Source of the DNA: JADFNB01 sp036397455
GTDB lineage: Bacteria; Gemmatimonadota; Gemmatimonadetes; Gemmatimonadales; GWC2-71-9
DNA length: 64,000 nt
Assembly (NCBI GenBank): GCA_036397455.1
Contig: DASWIX010000052.1
Location: 1 to 64,000, forward strand
Direction: 5' to 3'
Shown here in pieces: positions 1 to 8,191 of the stretch (position 1 is the first letter of the stretch; each line of letters begins with the position of its first letter). The notes beneath the pieces were generated by a model. The model ran no database searches and was not told the DNA's origin. It saw nothing but the letters and a program-made list of their open reading frames with translations. A program made the position numbers and the translations under genes.

Positions 1-34
1 GGCCGTGCGCCCCCACACGGCCGTGCGCCCCCAC
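1..34. repeat. Short tandem repeat at the left edge
   Basis: An 18-bp unit beginning GGCCGTGCGCCCCC occurs twice head to tail (the second copy is incomplete at its 3' end). It lies at the window edge, so a longer array could continue to the left. No function can be assigned; it precedes the start of the beta-propeller gene by about 60 bases. Confidence 0.5.
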
Positions 35-95
35 GGTTTCGATGGTATGGTATTGTACCGGTCCAACACCGGCCCACCATCGGGGATGCCCAAGA

Positions 96-1094
96 ATGCG
101 CCACACATTCGTTCCCTTGCTGGCCGCGTTTGTCACTGCCACGACCCCCGCCGCGGGCCAAAGCCGCGACGCCGGCACGCTCGTGGTCGTGAACAAAGGT
201 GCGGCCGCCGCCAACCTGATCGATCTCGCGTCGGGTCGGATCGTGACCACGCTGCCAACCGGCGACGGGCCCCACGAGATCGTGATCACGGGCGACGGCC
301 GCACCGCCGTGGTGACGGATTACGGCGGCCGCGGCGAGGGCGGCAACACGCTGACCGTGATCGACGTGCCCGGGAAACGGGTTGTTCGCACGATCGCCCT
401 GGGAGACTACCGCCGGCCGCACGGCGCCGCATTCCTTCCGGGGGATACACTGCTCGCGGTCACGTCCGAGTCGTCGCAGAACGTGCTGCTCGTACACGTC
501 GGCGCGGGCACGATCGTGAAGGTCATCCCCACCGGCCAACGTGGCTCCCACATGCTCGCGATGATCGGCGGTGGCCGGATGATCTACACGAGCAACGGCG
601 GGGAGAATACCGTGTCGGCGCTCGACGTCACGGCGGGACGGGCGACGCGGACCCTGCCGGTACCACCGCGACCCGAAGCGATTACCGTGACCCGGGACGG
701 ACGCGAGGTCTGGGTGGGCAGCAACGAGGAAGGATCGATCACGGTGATCGATACGGAGAGCGGAACCCCGGTCACCGCCGCAACCGGCTTCGGGTGGCCC
801 TACCGCATTCTCATCACGCCGGACAACGCCCGCGCCATCATCCCGGACCTGGGCCGCCATGAACTGCGTGTGTTCGACCGCGCCACGCACCGCGAACTGC
901 ACAAGCTCGATCTGGCCGGGACGGGACCGCAGGGCGTGACGCTGTCGGCAGACGGGCGCACGCTGTTCCTGTCGTACAGCCAGCGGGACCAGGTGGCCGT
1001 CATCGATCTCGCCACGATGACCGTCGTCAGGACACTGGCGACCGGCGACCAGCCCGACGGAGTGGTGTACTCGCCGATCGTGTTGGGGAACTAG
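96..1094 (+). CDS. Secreted YVTN-type beta-propeller protein
   Basis: A 332-residue exported protein. The start at the ATG giving MRHTFVPLLAAF is preferred over an upstream in-frame ATG because it places a signal peptide (about residues 1-22, cleavage after AAGQ) at the N-terminus. The rest is a chain of repeats with the YVTN/cytochrome-cd1-like pattern: a blade strand, ...VIDxxxGxxV..., ...GDGPHEIVIT..., DGRTAVVT. These build a seven-bladed periplasmic propeller. Such proteins bind partners or surfaces, and no catalytic residues are visible. It converges tail to tail on the kinase gene; the two stop codons overlap by four bases. No clear Shine-Dalgarno sequence is seen. Confidence 0.85.
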   Translation: MRHTFVPLLAAFVTATTPAAGQSRDAGTLVVVNKGAAAANLIDLASGRIVTTLPTGDGPHEIVITGDGRTAVVTDYGGRGEGGNTLTVIDVPGKRVVRTIALGDYRRPHGAAFLPGDTLLAVTSESSQNVLLVHVGAGTIVKVIPTGQRGSHMLAMIGGGRMIYTSNGGENTVSALDVTAGRATRTLPVPPRPEAITVTRDGREVWVGSNEEGSITVIDTESGTPVTAATGFGWPYRILITPDNARAIIPDLGRHELRVFDRATHRELHKLDLAGTGPQGVTLSADGRTLFLSYSQRDQVAVIDLATMTVVRTLATGDQPDGVVYSPIVLGN

Positions 1095-2839
1095 GTCTGG
1101 TCGTCGGCCGAGCGCGGCGCTGCATGCCGTTCCACCAGCGCGGCAAGCGCGTCGGCGAGCGCCTCCAGCTCACGCTCCGCCATGATGTGTTTCTGCACGG
1201 CCATCGATCCGGATACGAAGAACGCACCGGCGGCCGCACACATGAAACTGAACACGGCGAGCGGCGGGGCCTGGGGCATACCGACACCCAACCACAACGC
1301 AATCCCGCAGAACATCCCGCCGACGGCGCCAAGCGCCCCACCGGCCAGTCGCCCGGGGATCGCGTGCACGATCTCCTCGAACTGAAACCGCATCTCCCCC
1401 GCGCGCGGCCCGATAACCACGTGCACCTCGCGCTCACCGGTACTGGTCCAGCGAATGGTCCGTCCGAAAGCGTGCACGGTTCCCAGCATGCCCAACCTGC
1501 GGTGAATCGCCTCGAGCAACCGCGGGTACTCGGCCGCTGACATCGTCCCCTGAACGATGCGCTCGATGGCAACTCGGGTGGGCCGCGTCGAGATCAGTTG
1601 CGGCGGGACGTTCCGGTTCGGGAGTGATCCCCGGGAGAGTTCGAGGGCCGCTTGGCGGACGTGCTCCGGGGCGATGCCGACCTGCGCGGCCACCTGCTCC
1701 ACCCCACCCATCGTGAGGCTCTCATCCTCGTCGTCCTCCCGCGCGATCTGAAGCCGGGCCGCGCGTCCTATGATGTCAGACACGTCGATACCAGTACGAT
1801 CAGTGGCGCCGCCGTCACCCGCCTCCGCAACGACCTCCTCGATCGCGTCCCGGACCAAGCCGGTGGGAATACCGACCGAAACGCCGATTTCCTGCAAGTC
1901 CGCCAGCGACAGGTCCTCGCCGTTGGTGCGCCTTTCCTCGTGAAGCGCCGAAGCGCGCCGAACGATCGCGTCGACCTCGCTCATCGACCGGCGGGGACCC
2001 GGCTGCAGCGCCGCAACCGCCGCGTCGCCAAACCGGCGCGCCGTGCGAAATCGGTCCTGCGGGCGCATGGCCAATGCCTTCGCCAACACCTGCTCGAGCC
2101 GTCCGGGGAGTTCGTCGAGCATCCGCCGGTGATCGGGTGAGGCATCAATGAAGCGGCCGAGTCGGACCGCCTCCGGCGTCAGCCACAAGCCCGGCGTCTC
2201 GCCGACGACCATCTCGTACAGCACGCACCCGAGGCCGTAGATGTCGGAGGTGGCACCGAGGTCGGCGATACCGGCCGCTTGTTCCGGACTCATGTAGCCC
2301 GGCGTGCCGAGCGGGAATCCGGTACGGGTAAGGTGGATCCCCCCCGCACGGCTGACCGCCTTCGCAATGCCGAAATCGGTGACGTACGCGTGACCGCGAA
2401 ACAGCAAGATGTTCTCCGGCTTGATGTCGCGGTGCACGACGCCCGCCTCATGAGCATACGCGAGCGCGTCGGCCACCTGGCTGGCTATCGTCACGGCTCG
2501 GGGAAGCGCCAGGCATCCCTGTGCGTTGAGACAGGCACGCAACGATTCCCCACCGATCATGGGCATCACGTAGTACAGGAATCCGGCGGCCTCGCCGGAA
2601 TCGTAGAGCGGAACGATGTGCGGATGGGTCAGTCGGGCGGCGATCTGGATCTCGTTGAGGAATCGCGTGGTGCCCAGTGAGGCGGCCAGCTCCGGCAGCA
2701 GCACCTTGAGGGCCACCTCGCGCCCATGGCGCAGGTCCCGCGCGGCATACACCGTGGCCATCCCCCCGCGGCCCGCCGTCCGTTCGAAACGATACCGGTC
2801 TGAAAGGGCTTGGAATAGCTGCTGCGGCACCGGGTCCAT
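1091..2839 (-). CDS. Membrane-anchored Ser/Thr protein kinase with C-terminal helical repeats
   Basis: A 582-residue Hanks-type kinase. Counting from the chosen ATG (MDPVPQQL), the glycine loop is GRGGM near residue 23, the ATP lysine is K45 (VALKV), the catalytic loop is HRDIKPEN with D138, and DFG is at 155-157, so it looks catalytically competent. Residues about 285-405 hold two copies of a helical motif (DLQEIGVSVGIP..LVRDAIEE and VEQVAAQVGIAPEHVRQAALEL). A compact domain and two hydrophobic segments (about residues 490-550) follow, giving a cytoplasmic kinase with a C-terminal membrane anchor. The frame stays open further upstream, but the sequence there (MPEQTGLGHPG...) is opposite a decayed TetR stub and does not look conserved. 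The substrate is unknown. Confidence 0.88.
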   Translation of the reverse strand: MDPVPQQLFQALSDRYRFERTAGRGGMATVYAARDLRHGREVALKVLLPELAASLGTTRFLNEIQIAARLTHPHIVPLYDSGEAAGFLYYVMPMIGGESLRACLNAQGCLALPRAVTIASQVADALAYAHEAGVVHRDIKPENILLFRGHAYVTDFGIAKAVSRAGGIHLTRTGFPLGTPGYMSPEQAAGIADLGATSDIYGLGCVLYEMVVGETPGLWLTPEAVRLGRFIDASPDHRRMLDELPGRLEQVLAKALAMRPQDRFRTARRFGDAAVAALQPGPRRSMSEVDAIVRRASALHEERRTNGEDLSLADLQEIGVSVGIPTGLVRDAIEEVVAEAGDGGATDRTGIDVSDIIGRAARLQIAREDDEDESLTMGGVEQVAAQVGIAPEHVRQAALELSRGSLPNRNVPPQLISTRPTRVAIERIVQGTMSAAEYPRLLEAIHRRLGMLGTVHAFGRTIRWTSTGEREVHVVIGPRAGEMRFQFEEIVHAIPGRLAGGALGAVGGMFCGIALWLGVGMPQAPPLAVFSFMCAAAGAFFVSGSMAVQKHIMAERELEALADALAALVERHAAPRSADDQT

Positions 2840-2869
2840 GCCGGAGAAGATAGGCGATCCCTGTAAAGA

Positions 2870-3000
2870 ATGAGCGATGCGCCGGGGTTTCGCGGGCTCA
2901 CCATCGGCAGCCTCGCCGGTCATGCCGGGGTGTCCAAGTCCGGTCTGTTCAGGCACTTCGGCACCAAGGCATCGCTTCAGGAGTGCTGGCCACCGCCTTC
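2870..3000 (+). pseudogene. Fragment of a TetR-family regulator (HTH only)
   Basis: The plus strand encodes GFRGLTIGSLAGHAGVSK followed by SGLFRHFGTKASLQ, a textbook TetR helix-turn-helix (T..SLA..AGVSK..LFRHF..K..L). Helix 1 is missing upstream. Just after SLQ (base 2980) the continuation VLATA is in another frame starting at 2983, and the ligand-binding domain is absent. It lies between two minus-strand genes, so it is a remnant, not a gene. It probably once regulated a neighbouring operon; that is inference. Confidence 0.65.
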
Positions 3001-3051
3001 CCCGTTCTCGCTACATGCCCCCACTACGCCGGCGGGTCGGCCGGACCCCTC

Positions 3052-4107
3052 TCAGAGCGCCCTCCGCAGGATCCCGAGCACCCCATCTCTGGTGACCGGT
3101 GCGGGATTGGCATAGGCGTTGTCCGCCGCGAGGTCGGCGGCGCGATCGAGGTCCGACTCCTTCAACCCGAGTCGCCCCAGGGTCGCGTCGATCCCCAACG
3201 TGGCGTTGAGTGCCACCAGACCCTCCGGAGCGTCGGGCACCGCCAACGCGACGGCAATGCGGCGCATCGCGCCGGGGGCCGCAACGGCGTTGTACGCCAC
3301 GACGTGCGGCAGCAGGACGCTGTGGGTCAGCGCGTGCGGTAATCCGAACGTGCCGCCCAGCACGTGACACAGTTTGTGGTGCAGGCCCATCGACGTCATC
3401 TCCAGCGCGCGTCCCGCGAGATGGGCTCCGTAGAAGGCGTCAGCCCGCATGGCCAGATCGTCGGGTCGGGCAACCACACGCGGCAGTGTGCGCGCCAATC
3501 GCCCGATCGCCTCCTCCGCGAGGAGCGACGCCACCGGATCGTCCTCCGGGGCGTAGAGCGCTTCCACCGCGTGCGCGATCGCGTTGACACCGCTGGTCGC
3601 GCTCGCGAGCGCCGGTAACGGCACGCTCAACACCGGATCGTACAGCACCACGCGCGCCAGCACGCGCGCGTCTCTCCCGGTCCGTTTGCGGTCGCCGTCG
3701 GTGATCCCCCACACCGAAGTCATCTCGGACCCCGAGTACGTGGTCGGCAGCGCGACGATGGGCAGTGCGGTCTCCCGCGCCAAGGCCTTGGCAAGGCCGA
3801 TCGCCGATCCCCCACCTATCGCCACCAGGCCGTCCGGTTTCACGGCGCCAACGACGCGAAGGGCGTCGATGACCAGCGTGCGCGGCACGTGCAGCGCCGC
3901 CCGCTCGAACGCGCCAAGACACCGATCGCCCAGATGGGCCCGGAGCTGCGCGACCGCTTCGCGCCGTCCCGGCGTCGCCACGACCACAACCCGCCCGATG
4001 GCCGCGCGGTCCAACACCTCGGCAAGGCGATCGCTCACGCCGACGCCGAGTAACACGCGGGTCGATCGGGTCGCGTAGTCGAAGCGGAGGACCGCCCCCG
4101 CACTCAT
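3052..4107 (-). CDS. Maleylacetate reductase (iron-alcohol-dehydrogenase superfamily)
   Basis: A 351-residue enzyme of the Fe-ADH fold that reduces maleylacetate to 3-oxoadipate with NAD(P)H in the lower pathway of hydroquinone, chlorocatechol and resorcinol breakdown. Visible family marks: the nucleotide-binding AIGGGSAIGLAKA, ALPTTYSGSEMT, SGVNAIAHAVEALYA, and the LHHKLCHVLGGTFGLPHALTH block carrying the metal-site histidines. These patterns are those of maleylacetate reductases rather than of 1,3-propanediol or butanol dehydrogenases. It is the last gene of a minus-strand operon, with its ATG overlapping the stop of the CoA-transferase beta gene by four bases. This matches its product, 3-oxoadipate, being the CoA acceptor for that transferase. 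Confidence 0.88.
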   Translation of the reverse strand: MSAGAVLRFDYATRSTRVLLGVGVSDRLAEVLDRAAIGRVVVVATPGRREAVAQLRAHLGDRCLGAFERAALHVPRTLVIDALRVVGAVKPDGLVAIGGGSAIGLAKALARETALPIVALPTTYSGSEMTSVWGITDGDRKRTGRDARVLARVVLYDPVLSVPLPALASATSGVNAIAHAVEALYAPEDDPVASLLAEEAIGRLARTLPRVVARPDDLAMRADAFYGAHLAGRALEMTSMGLHHKLCHVLGGTFGLPHALTHSVLLPHVVAYNAVAAPGAMRRIAVALAVPDAPEGLVALNATLGIDATLGRLGLKESDLDRAADLAADNAYANPAPVTRDGVLGILRRAL

Positions 4108-4883
4108 GCGCCGTCCAGCGCGGCATGCGCCCGCTCGGACCGTTCGCGCAGGGTCCGTAACGCCGCGAGTTCCCCGGCGTCGACCGCGCGTGTCTCGCCG
4201 AGGTGCTCATGCACCCGCAAGGGCCAACTGGTTGATTGGATCACCTGCGCCGCGGTGACGCCGGGATGGACGGCGCTCAGCACCAGCTCCCGCGTAACCG
4301 GATCCGGTTCCAACACGCCCAAGTCGGTAAACACCTTGCTGGGCCCGCGACCGCTGAACCCCGCACGCGCGCGCGCGTCACCGCCGTCCAGGAACCCCAC
4401 GGACGTCACGAAATCGAGCCGCTCCACGAACGCCTCCTGACGGTGCTGCAACATCACGAGGACATGTCCAGCGGCCGCCGCGACCTCCGGCGCGCCTCCG
4501 GCACCCGGCAACCGTACGCGCGGCTTCCGGTACCCGCCGATGACGGTCGTGTTGATGTTGGCGTACCGGTCGATCTGCGCCGCGCCCAGGAACCCGACAT
4601 CGATCCTGCCCGCCTGCAACCAGTAGGCGAAGATCTCCGGGACGGACACCACCGTGTCGGCGGTCTCCGCCAACTCGCCGTCCCCGATCGACAGCGGGAG
4701 CACGTCGGGCTTGGAACCAATCGTTCCGGACTCGTAGATCAACGTGAGGTCCGGCGCGTGGAGCCGCCGCGCCAGGTTGGCCGCCGCGCTCGGCCATCCG
4801 ATGCCGACGAAGCACGTGGTCCCGTTCACCAGCGACCGCGCGGCGACGATCGTCATCACCTCGTCGGGGGTCGGCGGCGTCAT
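4104..4883 (-). CDS. 3-oxoadipate-type CoA-transferase, beta subunit
   Basis: A 259-residue class I CoA-transferase small subunit. The start MTPPTPDEVM is chosen because its ATG overlaps the alpha-subunit stop in the usual ATGA arrangement; a longer frame upstream is only the shadow of the alpha gene. The catalytic glutamate is E51 in LIYESGTIGSKP, followed by the typical SIGDGELAETAD and FLGAAQIDRYANINTTVIG blocks. It forms a heteromer with the upstream gene product and moves CoA from succinyl-CoA to a 3-oxo acid. Between an alpha subunit and maleylacetate reductase the likely substrate is 3-oxoadipate; that choice is from context, because the same fold also serves acetoacetate, glutaconate and steroid-ring acids. 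Confidence 0.88.
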   Translation of the reverse strand: MTPPTPDEVMTIVAARSLVNGTTCFVGIGWPSAAANLARRLHAPDLTLIYESGTIGSKPDVLPLSIGDGELAETADTVVSVPEIFAYWLQAGRIDVGFLGAAQIDRYANINTTVIGGYRKPRVRLPGAGGAPEVAAAAGHVLVMLQHRQEAFVERLDFVTSVGFLDGGDARARAGFSGRGPSKVFTDLGVLEPDPVTRELVLSAVHPGVTAAQVIQSTSWPLRVHEHLGETRAVDAGELAALRTLRERSERAHAALDGA

Positions 4884-5737
4884 GCCGAGTCCGCCGCGAG
4901 GCTTCGGCGAAACTCCGCCATGTTCGCCGTGCCGCGCACGTGCCTGTCGATCCACGCGGTGAAGTGCTCGCGCTCGCGCGAGATGCCATCCCAACGCTTG
5001 TAGAACGTGTTGTCTCGTCGATCGTATCCCATCGCGTACGACGGATAGGCGCCACCCGGCACCTCACAGACAGCGGTGACCACCCGTGCCGGCAGCGTCA
5101 CCGCCCCGGGGGCGGGCACCAGGCGGTCGACGATCTCTTCCACCGTCACAAGCACGGCGCGCGCCGCAAACACCGCCTCTTTCTGAATCCCCGCGATGCC
5201 CCACAACTGAACGTTCCCTTCCCGATCCGCCTGTTGGGCGTGAATCACGGTCACGTCAGGCCGGTGCGCCGCAACCGCCGTCAGTGGCTCCCCGGTGAAC
5301 GGACAGATGATCGACCGCAGGGCGGGATTGTGCCGTGGCAGGTCGGTACCGGCACTTCCGCGCAGCACGCCGCACGGCAGTCCGGATGCGCCGGCCACGT
5401 ACGCCGCCGCCATCGACGCGTGACTGTGCTCCACCAGGATCAGGGGTGCCGGCCAATCGTGCTCCACGGCGTCACGCAAGCGGTGCAGTGACCCGACACC
5501 GGGGTTGCCTCCCCACGAAAAGATCAGCGTGCGCGCCGCGCCGACGCCGATCAGCTGGTCGTAGATGACGTCGGGCGTCATGCGCAGCAGCGTGAGGTTG
5601 CACCGTCCCTGGCGGATGACCTCGTGCCCGGCCGCGTGCGGAATGAGGTGAGTGAATCCCTCCATCGCCAACGTGGCCCCGTCCTGAATCAGCGAGGCGA
5701 CGGCGTCGCGCAGGCTGGTGATGGTCGCCACGCTCAA
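4880..5737 (-). CDS. 3-oxoadipate-type CoA-transferase, alpha subunit
   Basis: A 285-residue class I CoA-transferase large subunit. It has the N-terminal Rossmann-like glycine-rich segment, MEGFTHLIPHAAGHEVIRQG, FSWGGNPGVGSLHRLRDAVE and the C-terminal WDGISREREHF region. It pairs with the beta subunit encoded immediately downstream (four-base overlap). The gene itself begins at an ATG four bases inside the stop of the MhqD-like hydrolase, so all genes of this operon are translationally coupled. The likely step is 3-oxoadipate plus succinyl-CoA to 3-oxoadipyl-CoA, inferred from the adjoining maleylacetate reductase. Confidence 0.87.
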   Translation of the reverse strand: MSVATITSLRDAVASLIQDGATLAMEGFTHLIPHAAGHEVIRQGRCNLTLLRMTPDVIYDQLIGVGAARTLIFSWGGNPGVGSLHRLRDAVEHDWPAPLILVEHSHASMAAAYVAGASGLPCGVLRGSAGTDLPRHNPALRSIICPFTGEPLTAVAAHRPDVTVIHAQQADREGNVQLWGIAGIQKEAVFAARAVLVTVEEIVDRLVPAPGAVTLPARVVTAVCEVPGGAYPSYAMGYDRRDNTFYKRWDGISREREHFTAWIDRHVRGTANMAEFRRSLAADSA

Positions 5738-6393
5738 CGGCGCAGCGCGGCGACCCGCCCCATGATCATGCGTGTCGCGGCGATTTCGTCTTCGTTCACC
5801 AGGTGCCCCATCGCCGGATAGATCCGCTGGTCGACCACGGCGCCCATCCGCGCGAACACGCCCGCGCTCTCCTCGACCCGTTCCAGCGGGACGTGGGAAT
5901 CGACGTCACTGCACCCCATGAACACCGGTGTATCGTCGAACGTGCCCGGGTATTCCCACGTCGTACCGGGGGGACCGATGAGGCCGCCACTGTAGACAAT
6001 GACGCCGCCGTACCGCCCCGCGTGCCGCACCGCGAATTCGGCGGTGAGGCATGCGCCCTGCGAGAATCCGAGCAACACGATGCGTTCGCGCGTCAACCCG
6101 CGCTGCTCCAGCTCGGCGACCAACGTCCCGAGCACCGACAACCCCGACGCGATGCCCGGTTCGTTGCGCGCGGTCTCCGCCATGAAGCTGAACGGGTACC
6201 AGGTGTGGCCCGCCGCCGCCGGGGCGACGTACGCAAAGTCCGGATGATCGAGCGACGGAACGAGATCGAGCATGTTCCGGGGTGCCGCGCTGCGCCCATG
6301 CACCATGATCATCGCGGCGCGACAGTCGTCGAGCGACCGGCCGGCGTGCGTCAGCGGTTGTCCAGCGTGCGGTGACAGCACCGGCCTAGCCAT
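5734..6393 (-). CDS. MhqD-like phospholipase/carboxylesterase-family hydrolase
   Basis: A 219-residue alpha/beta hydrolase of the phospholipase/carboxylesterase family. The ATG giving MARPVLSPHAG is chosen; the frame extends further only through the coding region of the dioxygenase. The oxyanion segment is MVHGRSAAP, the nucleophile elbow is LLGFSQGACLT, the acid is in MGCSDVDSHVP and the histidine is in PAMGHLVNEDE. In Bacillus the homologous MhqD and the ring-cleaving dioxygenase MhqO are encoded in quinone-responsive loci, as here (eight-base overlap with the dioxygenase gene). The true substrate is not established. Hydrolysis of a ring-cleavage ester or lactone is plausible. Confidence 0.85.
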   Translation of the reverse strand: MARPVLSPHAGQPLTHAGRSLDDCRAAMIMVHGRSAAPRNMLDLVPSLDHPDFAYVAPAAAGHTWYPFSFMAETARNEPGIASGLSVLGTLVAELEQRGLTRERIVLLGFSQGACLTAEFAVRHAGRYGGVIVYSGGLIGPPGTTWEYPGTFDDTPVFMGCSDVDSHVPLERVEESAGVFARMGAVVDQRIYPAMGHLVNEDEIAATRMIMGRVAALRR

Positions 6394-7327
6394 GGACGAC
6401 CGGCGGCAATCCGCGTTCGATCTCCGCACGGTGGGGCTCCTCCCACGGCGGCAGCTTGAGATCGTGGCCGAGGCATGGCAGTTCCTCGTCGACCGTGAAT
6501 CCCGGTCCGGCGGTCGCGATCTCGAACAGCACACCACCGGGCTCGCGAAAGTAGATGGACTTGAAGTACTGCCGATCCCGCACTTCGGTTACCTGGCGTC
6601 CGAGCCGGATCAACTCGTCGCGCATCCTCAACTGTTCGTCCGCGTCCGAGATGGCCATCGCCACGTGATGCACGGTGCCGAGGCCGTTGACCGCCGCCGG
6701 CGCCTCGGGCGCGTGCAGCACGTCGATCGTCTTGCCCGGTTCGTCCCCCCCCACCGCGAGCCGGGTGCACCCGTCGGCCTCATCGACGACCTCGAAGCCG
6801 AGCACGTCAGTCATCAGTTCGAGCGTTTTGACAGGATCCCGGATCGCGAGCGTCACACCATGCACGCCCCGCACGGCGTTGTCGGCACCGATATCGTCGG
6901 TCACCCACGGGACTCGCCTGTCCCTGTCGTTGGCGATCAACTCGATCATCAGACCGGACGGGTCGTCGCACAGCAGCCTCTCGTCGCCGAACCGGGCCCC
7001 CTCCCCAACCGCGAGCCCGCTTGCCTGCAACCGCGCGCGCCAAAACCCGAGCGATCCACCCGGAACCGAGAACGACGTCACCGTAATCTGACCTGCTCCC
7101 TTGGTACCGGCGGGAACGCCCCAACCCTTATACGGGAACGTCGTCATGATCGTCCCCGGGACACCGTGTTCGTTGCCGTAGTAGAAGTGAAAGACGTTGT
7201 GGTTGTCGAAGTTCACCGTTTTTTTCACCAACCGCATACCAAGCAAACCGATGTAGAAATCGAGGTCCTCCTGCGCGTCGCTCACCGTCGCCGTTACGTG
7301 ATGCAGGCTGCGAATCAGTCTGTCCAT
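6386..7327 (-). CDS. Ring-cleaving dioxygenase, VOC superfamily (MhqO-like)
   Basis: A 313-residue extradiol-type dioxygenase made of two tandem vicinal-oxygen-chelate modules (about residues 5-140 and 150-290). Metal-site features are LHHVTATVSDAQ near the N-terminus, VHGVTLAIRDPV and VHHVAMAISDAD at the second module, and FEIATAGPGF with the iron-binding glutamate near the C-terminus. The length and the opening motif (HHVTATVSDAQEDLDFY) match the MhqO group, which opens hydroquinone-type rings. It is the first gene of the five-gene operon whose lower steps are the CoA-transferase and maleylacetate reductase. No semialdehyde dehydrogenase for the intermediate step is present in this window. 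Confidence 0.87.
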   Translation of the reverse strand: MDRLIRSLHHVTATVSDAQEDLDFYIGLLGMRLVKKTVNFDNHNVFHFYYGNEHGVPGTIMTTFPYKGWGVPAGTKGAGQITVTSFSVPGGSLGFWRARLQASGLAVGEGARFGDERLLCDDPSGLMIELIANDRDRRVPWVTDDIGADNAVRGVHGVTLAIRDPVKTLELMTDVLGFEVVDEADGCTRLAVGGDEPGKTIDVLHAPEAPAAVNGLGTVHHVAMAISDADEQLRMRDELIRLGRQVTEVRDRQYFKSIYFREPGGVLFEIATAGPGFTVDEELPCLGHDLKLPPWEEPHRAEIERGLPPVVHG

Positions 7328-7480
7328 GTCAACGCCCCGCGTGATGTTACGATCCGAGATTGGTTGGGAAGACGAAGCGTAGAATGTATGCCGGCCGACT
7401 CGCCGTGCACCACCGCGGAAGGATCGGACACTGCCGCAACGACGCCGGGGGAGGTTCGATGGCCTCCCCCGGTTGGTGAC

Positions 7481-8029
7481 TCAGTTGAACCGCCGCGACC
7501 GGCGCATGGGCCGTTGCCCTCGGCCGCTCATCCCCGGCATCCCCCGTTGCCGCATCCCGCGGCCCTCCATCCATCCTAGCACCCGCCCGCGTTGCTCGTC
7601 GTTCAGCATCGCCTTGGCCCGGGCCGAGGCGACGGCGGTGGCCACCTCGACCTGCTGCCGCGCGGCAGCCAGCTCCCGCGCATGCGTCTCGACCACGCTC
7701 GGATCGGGACGGTCCTGCCCCATCGCGTCCCGCAACGCCCCGGCGTGCTCGCGCATCACGTCCGCCACCGTTTCGTGCGTGGCGCGCAGTTGGGTCGCGA
7801 TAGCTTCGAGTTGTGTCACCTGCTCCTCACTCAGCTCGAGCGTGCTCCGCTGGTTGAGCAGCGCCCGCGCCGAATACACCCGGCCCATCCCGGGCCCCGG
7901 GACTCCCCTCGGTGGACCCATCTGCTGTGACGCCGCTCGCATCGGCCGGCGCATCCCTCGCTGTTGGGCAACCGCTCCGGTCGGGACGACCAGGGCGAGC
8001 CCGAGTGCCGTCATCAATACCTTACGCAT
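7481..8029 (-). CDS. Small secreted Spy/CpxP-like protein
   Basis: A 182-residue exported protein: signal peptide MRKVLMTALGLALVVPTGAVA, then a low-complexity Met/Arg/Gly/Pro-rich stretch, a helical core (LELSEEQVTQLEAIATQLRA ... LAAARQQVEVATAVASARAK ... LNDEQRGRVLGW), and an Arg/Met/Gly-rich tail. The LSxEQ...LNDEQR pattern resembles the LTxxQ helical repeats of periplasmic Spy/CpxP chaperone-like proteins, which sense or buffer envelope stress or metals. No partner sensor kinase is adjacent. It is divergently transcribed from the S9 peptidase gene across about 160 bases. Confidence 0.7.
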   Translation of the reverse strand: MRKVLMTALGLALVVPTGAVAQQRGMRRPMRAASQQMGPPRGVPGPGMGRVYSARALLNQRSTLELSEEQVTQLEAIATQLRATHETVADVMREHAGALRDAMGQDRPDPSVVETHARELAAARQQVEVATAVASARAKAMLNDEQRGRVLGWMEGRGMRQRGMPGMSGRGQRPMRRSRRFN

Positions 8030-8191
8030 GGCTGGCTCCCTCGTACCTTGAATGTGCGTGTGCTGCCTGCTTATGAGACCGCCTGACCGGCCAGAATGTT
8101 AGCCGTTGACTCCTCACCCCGCCCGCGCTCGCGCCGTCCCGGTCCGGTAGCCATCTTATCCCCTATCAGACACGTCATTGGAGGCGGTCCC

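Noticed and set aside
5..862. Long plus-strand frame of 285 codons at the left edge
   Set aside because: It is an Arg/Gly/His-rich shadow of the beta-propeller gene, which is in another frame and has a signal peptide and repeats.
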